NCBI GenBank assembly: GCA_937959265.1 | Contig: CALGMA010000042.1 | Span: forward strand, 1 to 50,231 | Direction of reading: 5' to 3' | Origin: an uncultured Anaerolineae bacterium | GTDB lineage: Bacteria; Chloroflexota; Anaerolineae; J036; Brachytrichaceae | DNA length: 50,231 nucleotides | Shown here: piece after piece, positions 30,503 to 39,055 of the stretch | Numbering within the stretch: position 1 is the stretch's first letter | Layout of the letters: every line of letters begins with the position of its first letter | The notes under the pieces: generated by a model | Seen by the model: the letters and a program-made list of their open reading frames with translations, nothing else | Told to the model about the DNA's origin: nothing | Database searches by the model: none | Position numbers and translations under genes: made by a program

Positions 30503-31321
30503 CTAGCTCATGACCATTCCGCCGTCAATCTCGATCGCTTGTCCGGTGATGTAGCGTGCGTCTTCGCTGGCCAGGTAAGCACATAGACCGGCGATCTCCC
30601 AGGGTTCGGCCAGTCGCTGCATCGGGCAATCGGCGGCTCGGCGCGCCAGCCATTGCTCGACCGTGAGGCCTTCGCGCGGGGCGTTTTGGCGCGCGGCATT
30701 CAACACCAATTCAGTCTTGGTGTTGCCGGGACAAACTGCGTTGACCGTGACGCCATAACGCGCCAACTCCATCGCCACCGCGCGCGTCAACCCGATAACG
30801 CCGCTCTTGGATGCAGAATATTCGTGGGTGCCAGCCCAACTGGTTTTGCCGGACATGGACGAGATGTTGATGATGCTGCCGCTGCGTTGCTGCATCATGG
30901 TTGGCGCGACCGCTTGGTTGCACAGGAAGACGCCAGTCAGGTTGATCTCCAGCACGCGCCGCCACTGCTGGATTGTGACCTCGCTCAGCAAGCCGCCAGT
31001 GTAGATGCCGGCGGCAGCGATTAGCACATCTATTCGCCCCCAGCGGCTCATGACTTGGGCGATGTCGTACTGCACGTCATGCTCGCTCGACACGTCGCAG
31101 TGTAGGCTGATTGCGCTGATGCCATAGCGACGGCAAGCTTCAGCTGTTGTGGCATTGCCGGTGTCGTTCACATCTAAACAAGCGATGTTCGCGCCTTCTT
31201 GGGCAAAGCGCAGCGCACACGCACGACCGATGCCGCTGGCTGCGCCGGTGACGATGGCAACATGGCCGTGGAATCGCCGTAGCGTCGTTTCGTGTTCGAC
31301 CGATTGAAAGGCGTTGGTCAT
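30503..31321 (-). CDS. short-chain dehydrogenase/reductase (SDR) 3
   Basis: 272 residues, classical SDR. Cofactor loop TGAASGIG (25-32), D50 in CLDVND for NAD+ preference, catalytic S154/S155, Y168 and K172 (YSASK), and PGNTKTEL in the substrate loop. An extra 18 polar residues precede the Rossmann fold. The ATG overlaps the aldolase stop (ATGA), so the two enzymes are made together. A role in oxidising a sugar or reducing an aldolase product is inferred from position only. Confidence 0.9.
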   Translation of the reverse strand: MTNAFQSVEHETTLRRFHGHVAIVTGAASGIGRACALRFAQEGANIACLDVNDTGNATTAEACRRYGISAISLHCDVSSEHDVQYDIAQVMSRWGRIDVLIAAAGIYTGGLLSEVTIQQWRRVLEINLTGVFLCNQAVAPTMMQQRSGSIINISSMSGKTSWAGTHEYSASKSGVIGLTRAVAMELARYGVTVNAVCPGNTKTELVLNAARQNAPREGLTVEQWLARRAADCPMQRLAEPWEIAGLCAYLASEDARYITGQAIEIDGGMVMS

Positions 31322-32094
31322 GCCAGCGCGATTTGTAGCGCATCATCCGCGTTTGCGCCAGCGTGGATGATCGCAGCCATGGCGCGCGTCATACGTTCGG
31401 TGCGGCCCGTTTGCCAGATGTTGCGCCCGATGACGCCGCCGGCGCCACCGGCATCGAGGCTGGCCTGCAGCATCGCCAGCGTCTCGCGCGGGTCGTCTTG
31501 TTTGCGCCCGCCGAGCACGACTACCGGCACAAAACACGTGCGCGCGACTTCGGCAAAGCCTTCGACGTAGGGTAGCTTCACCCAGTCTGCGCCCAGCTCT
31601 GCCGCAACTCGCGCAGAGACCTTGATTGCATCGAGCGTGCGCTTCTCCGGCGGGCTGTCGAATCCGCCGGGCACGATCTCGGCCATCACCGGCATGCCCC
31701 GCGGGTGTGCCTGACGAATGACGCGCGCCAATACCTCTAACGTGGCTTCTTCGTGCCGGCTGCCGGGGAACGCAGTGACGCACACAGCGTCGGCGCCGAG
31801 CCGCAGCGCATCTTCGACGGCGTAGAACTGCGCGCCCGGCCCAGCTTGCGGGCCGATGCGTGTGCCGGCGCCATCTAACCGCAGCACGAGGCCGATGCGC
31901 GCTAACTTTTCAGCGAATCGGCTCGCGGTGCCAAAGCTGCACATGATGCCATTGGCTCCGCCGGCGATTGCCGCATCAATCGTTTCGCCGATCACTTCAA
32001 TACCCGGCGCTGGGCCTTCGATCATGCCGTGGTCAATGGCGACAATCAATGTCTTGCCGTCGGGGAAGAGTCGTCGTAAGCGTCGGAGGGTCAT
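31318..32094 (-). CDS. class I (Schiff-base) aldolase, DeoC/LacD/FbaB-type
   Basis: 258 residues. The family opening LIVAIDHGMIEGP (16-28) and the Schiff-base lysine K173 in GADWVKLPY mark the DhnA/LsrF/archaeal FBP-aldolase group. GGRK and AGGVIGRNIWQ (phosphate-binding loop) follow. The natural substrate may be a phosphorylated ketose or a sugar-acid product; the FGGY kinase upstream suggests a phosphorylated substrate. The start MTLRRLRRLF at 32094 is chosen on the family N-terminus; the upstream frame to 32283 is low-complexity. No Shine-Dalgarno site: the 19 bases between the kinase stop and this ATG are part of a heptad array. Confidence 0.87.
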   Translation of the reverse strand: MTLRRLRRLFPDGKTLIVAIDHGMIEGPAPGIEVIGETIDAAIAGGANGIMCSFGTASRFAEKLARIGLVLRLDGAGTRIGPQAGPGAQFYAVEDALRLGADAVCVTAFPGSRHEEATLEVLARVIRQAHPRGMPVMAEIVPGGFDSPPEKRTLDAIKVSARVAAELGADWVKLPYVEGFAEVARTCFVPVVVLGGRKQDDPRETLAMLQASLDAGGAGGVIGRNIWQTGRTERMTRAMAAIIHAGANADDALQIALA

Positions 32095-32128
32095 AGGTGT
32101 TGGGTGGTGGGTGTCAAGTATCGGGTGT
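32094..32128. repeat. heptad array across the kinase-aldolase junction
   Basis: Five 7-bp units of the form NRGGTGT/NGGGTGG, for example tgggtgt (32108-32114) and cgggtgt (32122-32128). They cover the last codons of the kinase, the intercistronic gap and the base of the aldolase start codon. Confidence 0.65.
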
Positions 32129-33541
32129 GGCGGCGTGCGCGTAACAGGTGTACGCATGTGGGTCGGGGTTGGTTGGCCGGGTGCTTGGTGCAAAGTATGG
32201 CTGCGCTTGCGCTGCAGATGAATATGTGCCGGCGCCCAAGCCGGCCAGAATCGCTGCCCCGCGCGCACCAAGAAATGCATCATCGCAGGCGTAGATGGGC
32301 ACGCCGGTCACATCTGCCAGTACGCGCACCCACCCAAGTGTGCGCGCGGCACCGCCCAGCATGTAGAGCGCGTGCACCGGCAAGTTCGACCGGCGCAGCG
32401 AATCAATCGCCTCGCGCACTTCGAATGCGATGCCTTCGACGACCGCGCGCGTTAGATCCTGCCATCGATGGCTGAGCTTCAGACCGCCAAATTGGCTGGC
32501 TGGACGATGCTGTGATTCTGGCCAAAAACGCACGCCATTGCTGCCGAGCGGCGATACCGCGAGGGCATCTTCAAGCAGCGCGTAGCGATCTCCGTAGCTG
32601 GTGGGTGACGTGCCGAGCCACCATTCGACCACTGCGCCGAAGCCACCCATATAGGTGCTGATCGTCCAGCGCTGCGACACCACGTGCGCGTTCAAGTCCA
32701 TCTGCGGTGGAATGCCGGCGATCTCTGACGAATCGGTAATGCCGGTGATTACCCATGCTGTGCCCGTCGCCAACATCAGTCTGCCCGGCGCGGTCAGGCC
32801 CAACGCCAGTGCTTCGCAGGCGTGATCTTGGCCGCCGTTGACGATGAGCGTAGATCGGGGCAAGCCCAGTGCATCGGCAATTTCCGGTAGCACGTAACCG
32901 ATTGTGCTTCCCGGTGCGCCGAGCGACGCAAAATGACCGGTCGTCAGCCCAATATGCGCAGCAACGTCGCTGCTCCATTCGCCGGTGCGCCGGTCAATCA
33001 TTGGCATCTGTGCGCCGCACGAAGCGTTGCTGATCAGCCTGCCGGTGAGCCGGCGCACCAGGTCATCGTGTGGCCCGATGAAGCGCTGTGTCGCAGCGAA
33101 GACGTCTGGCCGGTTCGTGCGCAGCCACGCGATCGAAGCGATCGGTTGTCCAATCTGCAGTCCCCAGCCGGTAATCTCGCGGACTACTTTGCTCCAGCCG
33201 TCGCGCACCCAATCGCGGATGATTTCTGCCGCGCGTGTATCGAGGAAAGTGATCATCGGGTAGACGGGCCGGCCCGATTCGTCGGCGGGGATGATCGAGC
33301 CGGCCTGTGCGCCGATGCTGAGCGCTGCGATGCGGCCGGTTCTGTGCGTTGCGAGTTCGCGCACCACGTTGCATAGTGCGTGCCACACAGACTCAGGGTC
33401 TTGCTCGGCCCAGCCAGGGTGTGGGGCGAGTAACGGGATCGGCCGTTGAGCGCGGGCCATTTCCTCGCCGTTTGCGCGGCATAGCACGCCTTTCAGCGCG
33501 GTCGTGCCGCAGTCAATGCCGATGAGAAGATCGCCGGACAT
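32114..33541 (-). CDS. FGGY-family carbohydrate kinase
   Basis: 475 residues. FGGY kinases phosphorylate sugars or polyols with ATP. The N-terminal phosphate loop is LIGIDCGTTALKG (6-18). The catalytic aspartate lies in NGGQDHACEALALG, and the C-terminal adenosine motif in MLGGAARTLGW. Relationship to xylulokinase, fuculokinase or glycerol kinase cannot be fixed by eye. The start is MSGDLLIG at 33541, four bases after the stop of the small membrane protein. A longer frame to 33610 has no family support. The 3' end lies in a heptad array that also serves as the aldolase leader. Confidence 0.9.
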   Translation of the reverse strand: MSGDLLIGIDCGTTALKGVLCRANGEEMARAQRPIPLLAPHPGWAEQDPESVWHALCNVVRELATHRTGRIAALSIGAQAGSIIPADESGRPVYPMITFLDTRAAEIIRDWVRDGWSKVVREITGWGLQIGQPIASIAWLRTNRPDVFAATQRFIGPHDDLVRRLTGRLISNASCGAQMPMIDRRTGEWSSDVAAHIGLTTGHFASLGAPGSTIGYVLPEIADALGLPRSTLIVNGGQDHACEALALGLTAPGRLMLATGTAWVITGITDSSEIAGIPPQMDLNAHVVSQRWTISTYMGGFGAVVEWWLGTSPTSYGDRYALLEDALAVSPLGSNGVRFWPESQHRPASQFGGLKLSHRWQDLTRAVVEGIAFEVREAIDSLRRSNLPVHALYMLGGAARTLGWVRVLADVTGVPIYACDDAFLGARGAAILAGLGAGTYSSAAQAQPYFAPSTRPTNPDPHAYTCYAHAATPDT

Positions 33542-33545
33542 AGAT

Positions 33546-33824
33546 TTACACTGCCTGATGAGTGCGCTCGGCATGCATGTTCCGAAGATACAACACGAAC
33601 ACAGCGGCAAGAAAAGCGAGTGATCCGCCAGGCGGCGCGGCGCATATGCAGCCCAGCACGAGCAGGATGAACAAGAGATTATCTGGCGCTGTTGCTGCGC
33701 CGTTCACGGCGACATAGGCGGAGTGGACGTTCACCATTGCCAAGAGCGCGAAACCAAGTGCCCCGAAAAGCGTGGATAACGCGACGAAAGCGAAGCGGAG
33801 CGTGATGCTGGCAGTTGGATTCAT
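33546..33824 (-). CDS. small membrane protein (92 aa)
   Basis: Hypothetical. Two to three hydrophobic helices (about 10-32, 48-64, 66-82) and a polar tail. It lies between the dehydratase and the kinase with short gaps on both sides (61 and 4 bases), which suggests a real operon member. Only a weak GAGAA precedes the ATG. No family recognised. Confidence 0.5.
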   Translation of the reverse strand: MNPTASITLRFAFVALSTLFGALGFALLAMVNVHSAYVAVNGAATAPDNLLFILLVLGCICAAPPGGSLAFLAAVFVLYLRNMHAERTHQAV

Positions 33825-33885
33825 GTGGTTCTCGCCGTGCGAGTGCTAGAACAGTATGCGGCCTGGCCGATTGTGCTGCTCGCAT

Positions 33886-35064
33886 TCACCAATCGAGGAT
33901 TGCGCCGTCGTGTGCGCGCACAGTGGTAGCGTGGATGACCTCCTGCTTGAATGGATGTTTCTTAGCCGCTTCTTCATCTACCTCGATGCCAAGGCCGGGT
34001 GCGTCGGCGGGCAGCCAGTAACCGTTCTCCGTCTTTAGCGCATGCTTCACCACGTCGAACCGCCATGGCACGTCGGTGAGCATGTCTTCTTGAATCAGGA
34101 AGTTCGGTGTGCTGAGCGCGAAGTGCAACGCTGCGGCGTTTGCCACCGGCCCGAGCGGGTTGTGTGGCGCAACGCCAATGTAATACGCCTCGGCCATCGC
34201 AGCGATTTTCTTGGCTTCCCATAGCCCGCCGCAGTGACACAGGTCGGGCTGGATGACGTGGCAAGCTTGCTTCTCGAACAGCTCACGAAATTCGAAGCGC
34301 GTCACACGCCGCTCGCCGGTGGCGATGGGCACGGGTGACGCGCGGCGCACCTCGGCCAGTGCGTCCACGTTCTCTGGCGGCACCGGCTCTTCGATGAAGA
34401 ACGGGCGATACGGCGCCAGCACGCGGCAGAACTCGATGGCGTTGGCCACGCTGTGCCGGCCGTGACAGTCAATCATGATGTCCACCGCTTCGCCCACGGC
34501 CTCACGAATAGCCGCCATCATCCTCTCGGCGTAGCGATAGGCGGCGATGCTGTTCAGCGTCTCGGTGGGCGGCGTGATGAGCACTTTCACGGCGGTGTAG
34601 CCGCGCGCCACGACCGCCAGGGCCAACTCCACAAACGGCTTGGGGTCGGCGCTGTATTGCGTTTCGTACACTGCGCGCATGTCGCCGCCGCCGAGGTGGG
34701 TGTACATGCGCACCTTGTCGCGCACGCGCCCGCCCAGCAGTTGATAGACCGGCACGCCGAGCAGCTTGCCCTGGATGTCCCAAAGCGCCTGCTCAATGCC
34801 GCTGATCGCGCTCAGGCCGATCACCCCGACGCGCCAGAAGCTCTGGCGATACATCTTCTGGTAGAGGAACTCGATGCGTTGCGGGTCTTCGCCGATCAGC
34901 ATGGGGGCGAAGTCTTCAATTGCGCCGACGACGGCGCGCGTCTTCCATTCCAGCGAAGCCTCGCCCCAACCGAAGAGGCCGGGCTGGTCGGTCTCTACTT
35001 TGACGAACACCCAGTTGCGCATCTCGGCGTTGACCACGCAGGTTTTGATGGCAGTGATCTTCAT
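33886..35064 (-). CDS. enolase-superfamily sugar-acid dehydratase (DgoD/MR-like)
   Basis: 392 residues of the mandelate racemase group. Metal ligands are D199 (DCHGRHS), E225 (FIEEPVPPEN) and E251 (TGERRVT). H201 and the H301 of VAPHNPLGP are candidate acid/base residues, as in galactonate and mannonate/arabinonate dehydratases. The enzyme should remove water from an aldonate to give a 2-keto-3-deoxy acid. Substrate not determinable; a pentonate, fuconate or galactonate would fit. It follows GH31 in the same direction and feeds the KdaD-like enzyme at the end of the locus. Confidence 0.93.
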   Translation of the reverse strand: MKITAIKTCVVNAEMRNWVFVKVETDQPGLFGWGEASLEWKTRAVVGAIEDFAPMLIGEDPQRIEFLYQKMYRQSFWRVGVIGLSAISGIEQALWDIQGKLLGVPVYQLLGGRVRDKVRMYTHLGGGDMRAVYETQYSADPKPFVELALAVVARGYTAVKVLITPPTETLNSIAAYRYAERMMAAIREAVGEAVDIMIDCHGRHSVANAIEFCRVLAPYRPFFIEEPVPPENVDALAEVRRASPVPIATGERRVTRFEFRELFEKQACHVIQPDLCHCGGLWEAKKIAAMAEAYYIGVAPHNPLGPVANAAALHFALSTPNFLIQEDMLTDVPWRFDVVKHALKTENGYWLPADAPGLGIEVDEEAAKKHPFKQEVIHATTVRAHDGAILDW

Positions 35065-35133
35065 GGCCTCATTTTCGCTTCGGCTGGATGATCCGACAGG
35101 AGCAGACCTGATGACTTGCCGATGAGCGATGGG

Positions 35134-37143
35134 TTATGCGCGGATCGGCAGTTGGGCATCGTCGCGCAGGAAGAGCGGGATGCGCTCCAACGGCGCATCA
35201 ATGCGGACGATCCGGCCGCCGGCGAACGTTTGGCCGCTCCAAGCGTCGGTCCACCGTGCGCCTTCCGGCAGATACACCTCGCGCTGGGCGGCGCCGGGAT
35301 GCAACACCGGCGCGACCAGTAGATCCGGGCCGAACATGTAGGCGTCCGCCACGGCCCAAGCATGGGCGTCCGCCGGAAGGTCGTAGAACAACGGGCGCAT
35401 CGGCGGGTCGCCGTGCTCATGGGCCTCGCGCATCAGCCGCATCACGTAGGGGCGCAGCCGCTCGCGCAGCCACATCACCTCGCGGATGATGTTGTAGGCG
35501 CGCTCGCCGAACTCCCACACCTCGTTCGGGCCGCCGCTGCCGGTGATCGGGCCATACGGCTTGCGGTAGCCGTGCAGGCGGAAGAGTGGACAAAACGCGC
35601 CATACTGAAACCAGCGCGCGATCAGTTCGCGGAAGTAGTCTGAAGTCACGTCGCCACCGTAGAAGCCGCCGATGTCGGTCGTCCACCAGGGGATGCCGCT
35701 CAGGCCGATGTTGAGGCCGGCGGGCACCTGTGCCCGCAACGCTTCCCACGTGGATTGGATGTCGCCGCTCCACACGGCAGCGCCGTAGCGCTGGCTGCCG
35801 GCCCACGCCGACCGTGCTAGAAAGACGATCTCTGATTCGCCCTGCGCGCGCATGCCCTCGTAGAAGCCCTGGGCATGGCGCAGGGGGTAAATGTTGGCCA
35901 CCGCGCGGCCGTCGCCGGCGTAGTAGCGCAGATTGTCGTACTGCACCGGATACATTTCAGGCTCGCAAGCGTCCAGCCAGTAGACCTTGATGCCATGGTC
36001 GTAGTAGCCCTGCTTCACCTGCTCCCAGATGAACTGGCGCGCTTCGGGATGCGTGGCGTCGTAGTAGGCCAGATACACGCGCGCGTCGGTGTATTGGTCG
36101 CGGAAGTTCATGTGCGCCGGCTGGCCACGCAGCGCGCGCAGCAGCCAGCCCTGGCGCAGGGCGCGCTGGAAGTTCTCGCTGTCGGGGTTGAGCGCCGGCC
36201 ACACGCTCACCATCACCTTCACACCCATTCGCTCCAGCTCGCGCACCATGCCGGCAGGGTCTGGCCACTTCTCGGGGTCAAAGCGCCAGTCGCCGTATTT
36301 CGTCCAGTGGAAGAAATCAATCACGATGACGGAGAGCGGCAGCCCGCGCGACTTGTAGCCGTGCGCCACCTCCAGCAGTTCTTGCTGGGTGCGGTAACGC
36401 AGCTTGCACTGCCAGAAGCCAGAAGCGAACTCCGGCAACATCGGGGCGCGGCCGGTGACAGCCGTGTAGCTGCGCACAATTTCGGCGGGCGTCGCAGCGG
36501 CGGTGATCCAGTAATCGAGTTGAGCAGTAGCCTCGGCAGTCCAGCGCGTACCGTTGGTCCCCAGCTCCGCGCGCCCCACCGCAGGGTTGTTCCATAGCAA
36601 CCCGTAGCCGCGACTGCTGAGCAAGAAAGGAATGCTCACTTCGCCGTTTTGCTGCAACAGCTCGATGACCGCGCCTTTTTGGTCGAGTAAGCCGTGTTGA
36701 TGTTGTCCCATCCCGTACAAGCGTTCGCCGGGGTAGGCGCGGAAACGCGCTTCCAACCGCCATAGTTCGTCGCCGACCGATCGGAAGCAGCGCGGTGGCG
36801 GCCATGAGGGATGGTAGGACTCCTCGGCCAGCAGCTCCTCGCCCGTCTCCGCATTCAAGAAGCGCAGGCTAATGTCCATGCCGCTGGCGTCCACCCAATC
36901 TAGCGGCTGGCGCACGGTCGCTTCGGCGGTAATATGCCCGTTGCGCACGAAGGCGCGGTTGCCCTCGATGGTGATCTGTCCTGTGGCCAGCGCCGGCAGG
37001 AGCGCGGAGAGATGGTCATCGGTGAACGCGGCATTGGGTGTGGCGCGCACGCGCAGGGCGTTTTCTCCCCACGGCTCGATGCGCACCATTTCCTCGGCAA
37101 AGCGCACGATGAGTGCTTGCCCGTCTTGGGAGAAAGTGTTCAT
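35134..37143 (-). CDS. GH31 glycosidase, alpha-xylosidase-like
   Basis: 669 residues. The catalytic nucleophile is D391 in YWLDACEPEM and the acid/base D461 in WSGDIQSTW, the GH31 pattern. The sequence around the nucleophile (WLDACEPE) is closer to YicI-type alpha-xylosidases than to alpha-glucosidases. LYGMGQHQHG (143-152) and LWNNPAVG are further family marks. No signal peptide, so it probably acts on imported di- or oligosaccharides. It lies 18 bases after the permease. If it is an alpha-xylosidase, the released xylose would fit the oxidative genes downstream. Confidence 0.9.
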   Translation of the reverse strand: MNTFSQDGQALIVRFAEEMVRIEPWGENALRVRATPNAAFTDDHLSALLPALATGQITIEGNRAFVRNGHITAEATVRQPLDWVDASGMDISLRFLNAETGEELLAEESYHPSWPPPRCFRSVGDELWRLEARFRAYPGERLYGMGQHQHGLLDQKGAVIELLQQNGEVSIPFLLSSRGYGLLWNNPAVGRAELGTNGTRWTAEATAQLDYWITAAATPAEIVRSYTAVTGRAPMLPEFASGFWQCKLRYRTQQELLEVAHGYKSRGLPLSVIVIDFFHWTKYGDWRFDPEKWPDPAGMVRELERMGVKVMVSVWPALNPDSENFQRALRQGWLLRALRGQPAHMNFRDQYTDARVYLAYYDATHPEARQFIWEQVKQGYYDHGIKVYWLDACEPEMYPVQYDNLRYYAGDGRAVANIYPLRHAQGFYEGMRAQGESEIVFLARSAWAGSQRYGAAVWSGDIQSTWEALRAQVPAGLNIGLSGIPWWTTDIGGFYGGDVTSDYFRELIARWFQYGAFCPLFRLHGYRKPYGPITGSGGPNEVWEFGERAYNIIREVMWLRERLRPYVMRLMREAHEHGDPPMRPLFYDLPADAHAWAVADAYMFGPDLLVAPVLHPGAAQREVYLPEGARWTDAWSGQTFAGGRIVRIDAPLERIPLFLRDDAQLPIRA

Positions 37144-37161
37144 TTAGCGTAAGTCCGTTGC

Positions 37162-38160
37162 TTAGCGATAACGTCCTTGGTTGAAGCGGTGGCCGATCAG
37201 TGCCAGGATGATCACCAGACCGTAGGCGAACTGCGTCCAGAAGGCGGTGAGGCCTGCGCCGATCAGGCCAGTCTCGATGAAGCCGACCGACATCGCGCCG
37301 AACACTGCCCCGATGACCGTGCCGACGCCGCCCCAGGTGGGTGTGCCGCCGATGAACACCGCAGCCAATGTGCGCAGCAGGTAACCATCGCCGGCCGTTG
37401 GCCACCACGTGTTGTTGATCAACGACGACAGAATACCGGCAAATGCTGCACACACTCCAACGATGACATATACGAGGATCTTCGTGCGCGCTACATTGAT
37501 GCCCATCTCTTTGGCACTCTCGGGGTTATCACCGACGATGGCAACGTGCGCGCCGATTTTGTGCCGATTGAACAGTATCAGACAGATGATCACCACCAGC
37601 AGTGCCCACAAGACGGCTACAGGAACGTCGACTACCTGGCCAACGAGAACGTTGTAGAACGGCGTGTCAATCATCATCGTCAGTGGAATGCCGATGCCTT
37701 GCGTGAGCACATTGATCAGACCGCGCAGGAAGAAGTTCATACCCAGCGTGGCCACCAACGATGAGAGGCCGATCTTGGTGACGAGCAAGCCGTTGACCAA
37801 GCCGCATGTTGCGCCGACGAGCAAAGCGACGAGTAGCCCCAACACGGGCGAGGCCTCGCTCGAGACTAGCAGCGCGAAAGCATAGGATGACAAGCCGAAT
37901 ACCGAGGGGAAGGACAGATCGCTTTCGCCCGATGTGACGACAAACACCAACGATACGGCGAGGATGATATCTATCGGCAGCGTGGTGAAGATTGCGCGAT
38001 AGGCTTGTGGATCGGTAAACGTGCCGGGCGCCGTGATCAAGAAGAGGGCCCACAGCGCGAGGAAGATGGCCGACGCGCTGAGGCCGCGCCGATTTTGGTC
38101 AAGCCATGTGCGAATGGCGCTGCGATCTTGGGTTTTAGTAGAAACGGCAGTTGCTTCCAT
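37162..38160 (-). CDS. sugar ABC transporter permease (RbsC/FrcC type)
   Basis: 332 residues with 8-10 membrane helices, BPD_transp_2 family of ribose/xylose/fructose importers. VTSGESDLSFPSVFGLSSYAFA and the conserved GLVNGLLVTKIGLSSLVATLG are the signature part. NRHKIGAHVAIVGDNPESAKEMGIN is the cytoplasmic loop. The last hydrophobic segment ends with GHRFNQGRYR. The start at 38160 lies 12 bases after the ATPase stop. Only one permease is seen, so the channel should be a homodimer. Confidence 0.95.
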   Translation of the reverse strand: MEATAVSTKTQDRSAIRTWLDQNRRGLSASAIFLALWALFLITAPGTFTDPQAYRAIFTTLPIDIILAVSLVFVVTSGESDLSFPSVFGLSSYAFALLVSSEASPVLGLLVALLVGATCGLVNGLLVTKIGLSSLVATLGMNFFLRGLINVLTQGIGIPLTMMIDTPFYNVLVGQVVDVPVAVLWALLVVIICLILFNRHKIGAHVAIVGDNPESAKEMGINVARTKILVYVIVGVCAAFAGILSSLINNTWWPTAGDGYLLRTLAAVFIGGTPTWGGVGTVIGAVFGAMSVGFIETGLIGAGLTAFWTQFAYGLVIILALIGHRFNQGRYR

Positions 38161-38172
38161 GCATCACCTCGG

Positions 38173-38940
38173 TCAATGCTCGATGTCGAGCGTCCCATGT
38201 CGTGCGACCGTCTGCAGCTTGCGAATCAATACCTCAGCCGCGGGCACCTCCGATTTGTCCGCCGTGTAGACAATGGTGCCGCGATCGAGGATGGCGAAAT
38301 AGTCGGACACGTCGTAGCTGTGATAGATGTTGTGGCTGATGAAAATACTAGCCGCACCGCGCGCGCGCAGCTGCCTGACGAATGCGAATACTTTCTCGGA
38401 TTCGGTCAGCGAGAGCGCGGTGGTCGGCTCGTCGAGGATGACCAGCTGCGCTTTGAAGTAGATTGCCCGCGCAATCGCAACGCCTTGTCGCTCACCACCG
38501 GAAAGCGTCATCACGCGCGAATCCGGCGAGAACACCTTCGAAGTGAAGCCGATCTCGCGCATCAGTCGCTCCGCCTCTTCGCGTTGGCGCTTCACATCAA
38601 TCAATCCCAGCGTGTTGGTCAGTTCACGGCCCATGAAGATGTTGCGTGCGATGCTTTGTTGTTCGGCCAGCGCGCGATCTTGAAACACGGTCTCGATGCC
38701 GGCAGCGCGTGCTTGGGCGACCGACCAGTGCGTCACCTTCTTGCCCTTCACCCACATCTCGCCGCTGTCGGGCGAATGCACGCCGGCAATCAGTTTGATG
38801 AGCGTGGACTTGCCTGCGCCGTTATCGCCGATCAGCCCAAGCACGCGCCCTTCCTCAATTGTAAGGTTAACGCCGCTGAGCGCGTTGATGCTGCCGTACG
38901 ACTTGTAGACGTTTTTGAGTTCGATGAATGAACTGCCCAT
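38173..38940 (-). CDS. sugar ABC transporter ATPase, single-domain (FrcA type)
   Basis: 255 residues. Walker A is GDNGAGKST (about 38-46), Q-loop VFQDRALAE, signature LSGGERQG, Walker B VILDEPTTAL, and switch histidine ISHNIYHS. Most ribose-type systems carry a fused two-domain ATPase of about 500 residues; this single domain matches the FrcA subgroup. No Shine-Dalgarno site lies before the ATG at 38940. The 115 bases between it and the binding-protein stop consist of a heptad array with a strong stem. Confidence 0.95.
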   Translation of the reverse strand: MGSSFIELKNVYKSYGSINALSGVNLTIEEGRVLGLIGDNGAGKSTLIKLIAGVHSPDSGEMWVKGKKVTHWSVAQARAAGIETVFQDRALAEQQSIARNIFMGRELTNTLGLIDVKRQREEAERLMREIGFTSKVFSPDSRVMTLSGGERQGVAIARAIYFKAQLVILDEPTTALSLTESEKVFAFVRQLRARGAASIFISHNIYHSYDVSDYFAILDRGTIVYTADKSEVPAAEVLIRKLQTVARHGTLDIEH

Positions 38941-38942
38941 GG

Positions 38943-39054
38943 GTGTATCAAATATCGCATATCATGCGTCGCGTATCACGTGTCGAGCAAACAGACACGC
39001 GATACGCGACGCGTCGTACGCATCGACGGCTATGCGCCGTGCTGTATGCGCCGC
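38943..39054. repeat. 112-bp intercistronic heptad field
   Basis: Sixteen consecutive 7-bp units fill the whole gap between the ATPase start and the binding-protein stop. The first six (38943-38984) fit NNNYRTC, for example gcatatc and gcgtatc. After a spacer unit the rest runs in the opposite sense (gcgatac, gcgacgc). This symmetry creates the hairpin at 38966-39012. Confidence 0.75.
38966..39012 (-). promoter_or_regulatory. 19-bp stem-loop between binding-protein and ATPase genes
   Basis: Arms 38966-38984 and 38994-39012 pair over 19 positions with one mismatch; the loop is 9 bases. No U-tract follows, so a role in mRNA stability or partial readthrough (more binding protein than ATPase) is more likely than full termination. 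The stem is built from heptad units. Confidence 0.65.
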
Positions 39055-39055
39055 A

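Noticed and set aside
32095..32283. N-terminal extension of the aldolase
   Set aside because: Lies over the kinase 3' end, is rich in Pro, His and Thr, and partly encoded by the heptad array; family alignment starts at MTLRRLRR.
35115..35138. Possible further heptad array (ATG every 7 bp at 35122, 35129, 35136)
   Set aside because: Only three units and weak beyond the ATG; too little to separate from chance, although the place (dehydratase-GH31 gap) fits the other arrays.
38005..38931. 308-residue plus-strand open frame
   Set aside because: Antisense to the ABC ATPase and permease, which are certain.
38943..39054. CRISPR-like array
   Set aside because: Units are only 7 bp with no spacers of constant length and no cas genes nearby.
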